From the NCBI GenBank assembly GCA_015492355.1, contig WGFF01000055.1, forward strand, positions 1 to 7,371: 7,371 nucleotides of DNA. The letters run 5' to 3'. The notes beneath the pieces were generated by a model, which was given only the letters and a program-made list of their open reading frames with translations, was not told where the DNA came from and did not search any database. This document shows positions 1-4,822 of the stretch, piece by piece. The DNA is from Deltaproteobacteria bacterium. Its GTDB lineage: Bacteria; Desulfobacterota; GWC2-55-46; S146-73. Both the position numbers and the translations under genes were made by a program. The number at the start of each line of letters is the position of its first letter. The stretch's first letter is position 1.

Positions 1-1
1 G

Positions 2-871
2 AGGACCATGGATGGGATAGAGAGGATAAGGGGATTCATACAGGATGCGACCATCGTCATAAATACCCTGAAGAACAGGGTGACAGATATAGGCAGGATA
101 CTCGACGTGATACAGGAGGTGGCAGAGGATACGAACCTTCTTGCCCTGAACGCTGCCATCATTGCAGCCCAGTCAGGTGAGCAGGGGAAGAGTTTTTCTG
201 TGGTAGCTGGCGAGATAAAGGACCTTGCGGAAAGGACCACCACATCCACCAAGGAGGTATCAGAGATAATCGGTGCCATAGAGAGGGAGACCTCCAGGGC
301 AGTCAGGGTAATGGAAAAGGGGCAGGAATATGTGGAGGAGGGGGTCTACCTCTCTAAGGAGGCAAGGGAGGCACTTACCAAGATAGTGAACAGTGCCAGA
401 AGGTCTACCACGAGTGTACACGAGATAGCCAGGACAACGGTTGAACAGACCAAAAGGAGCCGTATGGTGGTGGATGCAACCGAGAGGGTGGCTGAGATGA
501 CCCGCAGGATAGTAAATGCCATACACGAACAGGCAAGAAAGAGCGACCATATAAACAAATCCACAGAGCAGATGATAGAGATAGCCTTCAAGGTCAAGGG
601 GGCTACCAAATCCCAGGCAGAGGCAAACGAGCAGATAACAAAGACCATGGAAGAGGTAAACAGGATGGTCGCCCACATAAACACGGTGATAAGGGAGCAG
701 AGTAAAAGTATATTCAAGATACACGATGCCATCGAGGCTGTAAGGAGGGTTTCGGTTGAGAATATCCAGAAGGCAAATGAGACAGACAGGGCTGTTAAGA
801 GACTGGTGGAACTGAATAATAAGCTCATGGAAAATGTGAGGAAATTCAAGCTCAAAAACAAGTCCACATGA
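2..871 (+). CDS. Methyl-accepting chemotaxis protein, C-terminal signalling part (5' end outside window)
   Basis: This is the cytoplasmic signalling domain of a chemoreceptor, which normally controls the CheA kinase through CheW. The reading frame is open to the left edge. The ATG at 8 is probably internal, since no sensor, transmembrane or HAMP region is present, so the gene is 5'-truncated by the window. Counting from that ATG (287 residues), the conserved hairpin tip lies at about 36-75, with the motifs TNLLALNAA (42-50), SGEQGKSFSVVAGEIKDLAER and a following Thr/Ser-rich stretch. The rest is an almost unbroken heptad-repeat coiled coil. There is no NWxxF-type C-terminal pentapeptide for CheR/CheB docking. 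Two details are odd. The tip reads NAAIIAAQSGE instead of the common NAAxEAARAGE, and about 229 residues follow the tip Glu, against about 160 in E. coli Tsr. The family call is secure; the ligand and the output pathway cannot be told from here. Confidence 0.93.
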   Translation, partial: RTMDGIERIRGFIQDATIVINTLKNRVTDIGRILDVIQEVAEDTNLLALNAAIIAAQSGEQGKSFSVVAGEIKDLAERTTTSTKEVSEIIGAIERETSRAVRVMEKGQEYVEEGVYLSKEAREALTKIVNSARRSTTSVHEIARTTVEQTKRSRMVVDATERVAEMTRRIVNAIHEQARKSDHINKSTEQMIEIAFKVKGATKSQAEANEQITKTMEEVNRMVAHINTVIREQSKSIFKIHDAIEAVRRVSVENIQKANETDRAVKRLVELNNKLMENVRKFKLKNKST

Positions 872-914
872 TACAGGGACCCACCCCCCAGCCCCACCTG
901 TGAGACCATTTTTG

Positions 915-943
915 TTGCAAGGCTCGGTAGAAACCAATATAAT
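915..943 (+). promoter_or_regulatory. Sigma70-type promoter candidate upstream of ncRNA candidate/tRNA-Leu/tig
   Basis: A -35 box TTGCAA (915-920, 4 of 6 consensus bases) is followed, after exactly 17 bp, by a perfect -10 box TATAAT (938-943). A T-run (909-913) sits just upstream. Transcription would start near 950. No confident terminator separates it from tRNA-Leu, so it could drive a small RNA, the tRNA-Leu/tig unit, or both. The boxes are seen directly; activity is inferred. Confidence 0.5.
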
Positions 944-949
944 TGTTTC

Positions 950-1063
950 TTAGGGGAGGCTTCTATAAGAGGGTGAATGCCCCGGGTCCAGCACCCCATG
1001 TGCAATTCCCTGGGGACAATGTCCTGACCGATGAAAGCCCACACCTCCCTCATAATTTCTTTT
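950..1063 (+). ncRNA. Candidate small RNA or structured leader, family not recognised
   Basis: The expected start of the 915-943 promoter coincides with the 5' strand of a possible closing stem. Bases 950-959 (TTAGGGGAGG) can pair with 1044-1055, with a two-base bulge at 1051-1052 and a G-U pair at 953/1050. The 3' strand leads into a U-rich run (1056-1063), as at an intrinsic terminator. Inside, CCCCA (994-998) can pair with TGGGG (1011-1015), or GGAC (1014-1017) with GTCC (1021-1024), and these two are mutually exclusive. I checked for 4.5S/SRP (no GGAAGCAG tetraloop motif), tmRNA and RNase P signatures and saw none. No convincing open reading frame lies here. It may simply be the tRNA-Leu leader. 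Short GC-rich stems arise easily by chance, hence the low confidence. Confidence 0.27.
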
Positions 1064-1164
1064 CAAAGACACAGGGTCCTGGAGTCGATGTTTCCTGGGA
1101 AGGGGATAATGAAGGGTCCCTTTTGACAGAGGGTAATGGTTCATGGGGTCTGGTGATTCTACGG

Positions 1165-1247
1165 GCGAGAGTGGCGGAACTGGCAGACGCGCCAGACTTA
1201 GGATCTGGTGGGCAACCGTGGGGGTTCGACTCCCCCCTCTCGCACCA
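1165..1247 (+). tRNA. tRNA-Leu (anticodon UAG)
   Basis: All arms of a class II tRNA can be paired by eye: acceptor GCGAGAG (1165-1171) with CTCTCGC (1237-1243), D stem GCG/CGC, anticodon stem CCAGA (1192-1196) with TCTGG (1204-1208), and T stem GGGGG (1220-1224) with CCCCC (1232-1236) around the loop TTCGACT. The anticodon loop CTTAGGA (1197-1203) places TAG at 1199-1201, which reads CUA and other CUN leucine codons. The 11-nt variable arm (1209-1219) with its GG/CC stem is the short end for leucine tRNAs but normal. The discriminator is A1244 and the CCA end is encoded (1245-1247). The trigger factor gene begins 30 bp downstream without an intervening terminator, so RNA processing may cut the tRNA out of a joint transcript. 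Confidence 0.97.
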
Positions 1248-1264
1248 GGTGTTATCTTCTAAAA

Positions 1265-1269
1265 AGGAG
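1265..1269 (+). promoter_or_regulatory. Ribosome binding site that decides the tig start
   Basis: AGGAG (1265-1269) lies 8 nt from the ATG at 1278 but only 2 nt from the ATG at 1272. A third ATG at 1293 directly abuts another AAGGAG with no spacing. The spacing favours 1278. Either earlier start changes the protein by only two residues. Confidence 0.7.
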
Positions 1270-1277
1270 CGATGGAG

Positions 1278-2588
1278 ATGACAGAAAAGGAGATGAAGGT
1301 AAATATAGAGGACATAAGTACGGTAAAAAAGAGGCTCACCGTAGAGATACCAGCTGATGAGGTGGCAAGGGAGATAGACTCTGCCTACAGAGATCTCGGA
1401 ACAGAGGTGGTCGTTGCTGGTTTCAGGAAGGGCAGGGTGCCTGTAAGTATTCTCAAGGCAAGGTTCAGGGAAAGGGTGCTGGGGGATGTGAGGACAAGGC
1501 TTATAGAGAAGACCTACCCGAGGATTATAGAGGAAAGAGGCATCAAGCCTGTGTCAAGACCTGTAATAGACGCTGGTGAGGTAAGGGAGGGCGGAGGTTT
1601 TTCCTACAGTGCCACCTTTGAGGTGAAACCAGAGGTGGATGTACAGGGGTACAAGGGGATGGAGCTCGAAAGAAAGGAAGTAGAGGTGACGGACAAGGAT
1701 GTGGATGATGCTATTGAGCGACTGAGGGAGACCAGAGGGGAGTTCAGTGAGGTGGAAAGACCCGCCAGGGATGGAGACCTCCTTACGGTGGATTACGAGG
1801 GTTTTGTAGATGGTGCACCACTTAAGGGAGGAAGTGGCAGGGATTACTCCTTTATTCTCGGAAGTGGTAGCCTTTTCAAGGAGATAGAGGACTCACTGAG
1901 GGGGAGCTCGAAGGGTGAGAAAAAGGAGGTTAAGACCACCTTCCCTAAGGACCACAGGAACAGAACCCTTGCGGGCAAGGAGGTGACCTTCAGGATAGGG
2001 GTAAAGTCTATTAAGGAAAGGGTCCTCCCAGAGGTGGATGACGAGTTTGCAAAGGATATGGGGTTTGATAACCTCTCTTCCCTCAGGGAGAGATTGAAGG
2101 ATGAGGTGAAAAAGGGAAAGGAGGAGAGGGAAAAGGAGAGGCTCAAAGAGGAGATACTCAATACCCTCATAGAGAGGAATTCCTTTGAGGTACCTGAATC
2201 ACTCCTGACAGCCTATCTTGCCCATATACTCAACCGTATCCTCGGGAACATAAAGCGAGGGATAGTAAATCCAGAAGACAGGGGGCTTTCTTCAGAGGAA
2301 CTTAAGAAAAAATACCACGAACTGGCTCTAAGACAGGTAAAGGGTGATATAATCATAGAAGAGATAGCCAGGAAAGAAAATATAAAGGTAAAGGACGAAG
2401 AGGTCGATGCATTTATTAAGGGGATGGCATCGAGGAGGAAGGAATCCCCTGAGGTGCTCAAGGCTCGGCTGGAAAAGGAAGGCACCATAGATATTATCAG
2501 GGATGAGATACGCACAGAGAAGGTATTTGACCTCGTGATAAAGGAAAGTAAACCCCCCTCGGAAAAGGGACTTATAGAGACCCCATAG
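1278..2588 (+). CDS. tig: Trigger factor, ribosome-associated chaperone
   Basis: Trigger factor docks beside the ribosomal exit tunnel and shields nascent chains. With the start at 1278 the product has 436 residues, the usual family size (E. coli 432). Three domains can be seen. The N-terminal ribosome-binding domain carries the docking signature GFRKGRVP at 48-55. An FKBP-type domain lies at about 160-246, from GDLLTVDYEGFVDG to the typical linker LPEVDDEFA. A helical C-terminal chaperone region of SurA-like fold begins at about 250, with a highly charged Lys/Glu helix at 270-292. In the FKBP domain the usual IPGFE segment reads FKEIE (about 200-204) and FPEEYHAE reads FPKDHRNR, so proline isomerase activity may be weak or lost; this is inferred from alignment in memory. 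The ATG at 1272 is an alternative start. The gene follows tRNA-Leu closely and precedes clpP, as in many bacteria. Confidence 0.96.
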   Translation: MTEKEMKVNIEDISTVKKRLTVEIPADEVAREIDSAYRDLGTEVVVAGFRKGRVPVSILKARFRERVLGDVRTRLIEKTYPRIIEERGIKPVSRPVIDAGEVREGGGFSYSATFEVKPEVDVQGYKGMELERKEVEVTDKDVDDAIERLRETRGEFSEVERPARDGDLLTVDYEGFVDGAPLKGGSGRDYSFILGSGSLFKEIEDSLRGSSKGEKKEVKTTFPKDHRNRTLAGKEVTFRIGVKSIKERVLPEVDDEFAKDMGFDNLSSLRERLKDEVKKGKEEREKERLKEEILNTLIERNSFEVPESLLTAYLAHILNRILGNIKRGIVNPEDRGLSSEELKKKYHELALRQVKGDIIIEEIARKENIKVKDEEVDAFIKGMASRRKESPEVLKARLEKEGTIDIIRDEIRTEKVFDLVIKESKPPSEKGLIETP

Positions 2589-2594
2589 CTGGCT

Positions 2595-2623
2595 TTGAAC
2601 AAGGGGGAAAACTCTGGTATCAT
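2595..2623 (+). promoter_or_regulatory. Sigma70-type promoter candidate for clpP-clpX-lon
   Basis: TTGAAC (2595-2600, 4 of 6) and TATCAT (2618-2623, 5 of 6) are separated by exactly 17 bp, starting 7 bp after the tig stop. Transcription would begin near 2630 and give clpP a 5' untranslated leader of about 235 nt that carries the inverted repeat described below. No CIRCE operator (TTAGCACTC/GAGTGCTAA) and no clear sigma32 -10 (CCCCAT) is present, so heat induction by those routes is not supported here. Confidence 0.5.
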
Positions 2624-2631
2624 AGAACTAA

Positions 2632-2761
2632 GGAAACTCTGAAAAATCGGCTTTCTTGTCATTGCGAGTGAAGCATATCAATCCCATTTTCATATAAATT
2701 AACAACTTGGAGATTGTTTTATCGCTTCAATCCTCGCGATGACGAATTGATCAGAGTTTCC
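2632..2761 (+). repeat. Degenerate inverted-repeat element (MITE/REP-like) in the tig-clpP gap
   Basis: The ends are perfect inverted repeats: GGAAACTCTGA (2632-2642) and TCAGAGTTTCC (2751-2761). Moving inward, GTCATTGCGAG (2658-2668) matches the complement of CTCGCGATGAC (2733-2743) at 10 of 11 positions, TGAAGC (2669-2674) is the complement of GCTTCA (2724-2729), and AATCCCA near 2680-2686 resembles the complement of TTGGAGATT (2707-2715). The left arm has about nine extra bases (near 2648-2657) and the centre is AT-rich. There is no coding capacity. The GTCATTGCGAG...GAAGC...AATC pattern resembles a palindromic repeat common in intergenic regions of many environmental bacteria. That family link is from memory, and a genome search for further copies would settle it. 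If transcribed, it would fold into a long imperfect hairpin in the clpP leader. Confidence 0.6.
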
Positions 2762-2765
2762 CAAA

Positions 2766-2778
2766 CCCCTGTCAGGGG
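2766..2778 (+). other. Small GC-rich hairpin in the clpP leader
   Basis: CCCCTG (2766-2771) and CAGGGG (2773-2778) are exact complements, giving a stem of five usable pairs (2766-2770 with 2774-2778) and a three-base loop. No T-run follows, so it is not a normal terminator. The heptamer CAGGGGG (2773-2779) recurs exactly at 2854-2860, where it contains the clpP ribosome site. Confidence 0.45.
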
Positions 2779-2780
2779 GA

Positions 2781-2807
2781 TTGAGATTCCCTTCGGAAGG
2801 GTATGAT
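2781..2807 (+). promoter_or_regulatory. Second, weaker promoter candidate with a palindrome in its spacer
   Basis: TTGAGA (2781-2786, 5 of 6) and TATGAT (2802-2807, 5 of 6) are 15 bp apart, shorter than the preferred 16-18 bp. The spacer holds the palindrome CCCTTCGGAAGGG (2789-2801), which could be an operator in DNA or a hairpin in a longer RNA. Start would fall near 2814, leaving a leader of about 53 nt to clpP. The short spacer keeps confidence low. Confidence 0.3.
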
Positions 2808-2866
2808 AGACCATCTCTTACAGAGGGGGGTGGATGGAATACAAACTGAAACCCAGGGGGTAAAGG

Positions 2867-3487
2867 ATGAGTCTGGTTCCAATGGTGGTCGAGCAGACCG
2901 GTCGTGGCGAGAGGGCTTATGATATATACTCAAGGCTTCTCAAGGACAGGATTATCTTCCTCGGGGGGCAGATAGACGACAATGTAGCCAATCTCATAAT
3001 AGCCCAGATGTTGTTTCTGGAGTCAGAAGACCCTGAAAAGGATATACACCTCTACATAAACTCACCTGGTGGCATTGTGAGTGCAGGGCTTGCCATCTAT
3101 GACACCATGCAGTATGTAAAGCCCGATGTCTCCACCATCTGCATGGGACAGGCAGCAAGCATGGGAGCCCTTCTCCTTGCAGCAGGCGCAGCAGGCAAGA
3201 GGTTTGCCCTGCCCCATTCGAGGATACTCATACATCAGCCACTGGGTGGGGTGCAGGGTCAGGCAACGGACATAGACATACAGGCAAGGGAGATACTGCG
3301 TGTAAGGGAGGAGCTTGCCCAGATACTCGTAAAACACACGGGTCAACCCATAGAGAAGGTACACAGGGATACAGAGAGGGATTTTTATATGACTGGCAAG
3401 CAGGCAGTGGAGTATGGTATAATCGATAAAATCATAGATAGAAGGGGTGCGCACGAAAGGGAAGAGGAAGGGTCTGGCAGTAAATGA
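2867..3487 (+). CDS. clpP: ATP-dependent Clp protease proteolytic subunit
   Basis: ClpP is the serine peptidase that forms a double-ring tetradecamer and degrades substrates threaded in by ClpX (or ClpA/ClpC, not seen here). The 206-residue length is normal for the family. The catalytic triad is intact: Ser98 in GQAASMGA, His123 in LIHQP and Asp172 in ERDFYMT, with the same spacing as the mature E. coli enzyme (97/122/171). The oxyanion-loop NSPGG (65-69) and the handle-region sequence around GQATDIDIQAREIL (131-144) are also present. The N-terminus SLVPMVVEQTGRGERAYDIYSRLL corresponds to the mature form of the enzyme, so there is little or no propeptide to remove. The C-terminal tail from about 192 is charged and rich in Glu and Gly. 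The start ATG has AGGGGG (2855-2860) six bases upstream. clpX begins 42 bp after the stop, consistent with one transcript. Confidence 0.98.
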   Translation: MSLVPMVVEQTGRGERAYDIYSRLLKDRIIFLGGQIDDNVANLIIAQMLFLESEDPEKDIHLYINSPGGIVSAGLAIYDTMQYVKPDVSTICMGQAASMGALLLAAGAAGKRFALPHSRILIHQPLGGVQGQATDIDIQAREILRVREELAQILVKHTGQPIEKVHRDTERDFYMTGKQAVEYGIIDKIIDRRGAHEREEEGSGSK

Positions 3488-3529
3488 GAGGCAATCTTAA
3501 CCCCAAAAACAAGTAATGGAGGAAGCAGG

Positions 3530-4777
3530 ATGGCTGGGAACAAGAAAGGCGGAGGCTATCTGACATGTTCTTTCTGTAACAAGGGACAGGACGAGGTACG
3601 AAAGCTCGTTGCAGGACCGATGGTGTACATCTGTGATGAGTGCATAGAGTTGTGCAACGATATCATTGCGGAGGAGTACAAAGAGGAGCTCAAGAAACAG
3701 AAGCAGAACGTACCCAAGCCAGCGGATATAAAGAAGGTGCTCGATGAGTATGTTATAGGTCAGGATCACGCCAAGAAGGTACTCTCTGTTGCGGTGCACA
3801 ACCACTACAAGAGGATAGAGAGCAAGGTAGCCCTCGGCAATGTAGAACTCCAGAAGAGCAATATACTCCTTATAGGTCCCACTGGTTCTGGGAAGACACT
3901 CCTTGCCCAGACCCTTGCAAAGATACTCAATGTGCCCTTTACAATAACCGATGCGACCACACTTACAGAGGCAGGGTACGTGGGGGAGGATGTGGAGAAC
4001 ATCATACTGAGCCTTCTTCAGAATGCGGAATACGACGTTGAGCGGTGCCAGAAGGGTATCGTTTACATAGACGAGATAGACAAGATATCGAGGAAGTCAG
4101 ACAGCCCCTCTATTACCAGGGATGTATCAGGCGAGGGTGTACAGCAGGCACTCCTCAAGATAATAGAGGGCACTGTAGCCAATGTGCCACCAAAGGGGGG
4201 TAGAAAGCACCCCCAGCAGGAGTTCCTGCAGGTGGATACAACGAATATACTCTTTATATGCGGTGGTGCGTTCCACGGGCTTGAGAACATCATAGCCCAG
4301 AGGGTGGGCAGAAAGACCATGGGCTTTGCAGCAGGGTACAAAAAGGCAGTGGATGTGAAGTCAGAACATCTCCTCCACCATGTGGAACCGCAGGACCTCC
4401 TCAAATACGGGCTCATACCAGAGTTCATAGGGAGACTGCCTGTTGTTGCGGTGCTCGATGAACTCGATGAGAGAAGCCTTGTAAGGATACTCACAGAGCC
4501 CAAGAACGCCCTTGTAAAGCAGTATCAAAAACTCTTTGAATTCGAGAACGTGAAGCTCAAGTTCACCGATGGTGCCCTTACCGCAGTGGCAAAGGAGGCA
4601 TTGAGGAGAAAGACAGGGGCAAGGGGTTTGAGGTCCATACTCGAAAACATAATGCTCGATACCATGTACGAACTCCCCTCACAGTCGAATATAAAGGAGT
4701 GTATAATAAACGAGGACGTGATAACAGGGAAGAGTAAACCTATCATGGTGTATGAGAACAGGGCAGAGAGTGCATGA
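3530..4777 (+). CDS. clpX: ATP-dependent Clp protease ATP-binding subunit ClpX
   Basis: ClpX is a hexameric AAA+ unfoldase that recognises degrons such as ssrA tags, unfolds the protein and passes it into ClpP. The 415 residues match the family size. Visible in order are the N-terminal zinc-binding domain with Cys13, Cys16, Cys35 and Cys38; Walker A GPTGSGKT (116-123); the pore loop GYVGED (149-154); Walker B IVYIDEID (177-184); the RKH pore motif (225-227); the ClpP-docking loop in the form MGF (264-266, where E. coli has IGF); the arginine-finger segment EFIGRLPV (Arg302); and sensor 2 GAR (363-365). All key residues are present, so the enzyme should be active and should dock to the adjacent ClpP. 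GGAGG (3518-3522) is 7 nt before the ATG and supports the start. Adaptor proteins are not encoded in the window. Confidence 0.98.
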   Translation: MAGNKKGGGYLTCSFCNKGQDEVRKLVAGPMVYICDECIELCNDIIAEEYKEELKKQKQNVPKPADIKKVLDEYVIGQDHAKKVLSVAVHNHYKRIESKVALGNVELQKSNILLIGPTGSGKTLLAQTLAKILNVPFTITDATTLTEAGYVGEDVENIILSLLQNAEYDVERCQKGIVYIDEIDKISRKSDSPSITRDVSGEGVQQALLKIIEGTVANVPPKGGRKHPQQEFLQVDTTNILFICGGAFHGLENIIAQRVGRKTMGFAAGYKKAVDVKSEHLLHHVEPQDLLKYGLIPEFIGRLPVVAVLDELDERSLVRILTEPKNALVKQYQKLFEFENVKLKFTDGALTAVAKEALRRKTGARGLRSILENIMLDTMYELPSQSNIKECIINEDVITGKSKPIMVYENRAESA

Positions 4778-4810
4778 ACCGATGGACAGGTGCCCGTAAT
4801 CTTTCACAGA

Positions 4811-4821
4811 AAGGTAGGAGG
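4811..4821 (+). promoter_or_regulatory. Ribosome binding region of lon with unusual spacing
   Basis: The purine-rich stretch AAGGTAGGAGG ends one base before the ATG at 4823. AGGAGG is therefore too close for that start in the usual geometry, but the upstream AAGG (4811-4814) is 8 nt away and well placed. An in-frame GTG at 4790 has no good ribosome site. The ATG at 4823 is preferred, and two overlapping sites may modulate initiation. Confidence 0.5.
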
Positions 4822-4822
4822 C

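Noticed and set aside
873..915. Terminator after the MCP gene (ACAGG 873-877 with CCTGT 897-901, then T-run 909-913)
   Set aside because: The stem has only five pairs, the loop is about 19 bases, and the T-run is 7 bases away from the stem, so it is not a convincing intrinsic terminator.
260..1053. Two open frames of 225 and 235 codons on the - strand over the MCP gene
   Set aside because: Both are antisense to a clear coiled-coil coding sequence; the apparent hydrophobicity comes from complementing Glu/Lys/Arg codons.
1112..1124. AAGGGTCCCTT followed by TT as a terminator before tRNA-Leu
   Set aside because: Only four usable pairs around a three-base loop and a T-run of four; too weak.
1123..1128. 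Perfect TTGACA as a -35 box of tRNA-Leu
   Set aside because: No acceptable -10 box lies 15-19 bp downstream; the region 1144-1153 is G/T-rich and unlike TATAAT.
943..1281. 112-codon open frame on the + strand across the MCP-tig gap
   Set aside because: It runs straight through the whole tRNA-Leu gene and into tig in another frame, has no ribosome site, and its composition does not look like protein.
2595..2642. Heat-shock control elements (sigma32 promoter or CIRCE) ahead of clpP
   Set aside because: TTTGAAC faintly resembles a sigma32 -35, but no CCCCAT-type -10 follows at 13-15 bp, and no TTAGCACTC/GAGTGCTAA inverted repeat exists in the gap.
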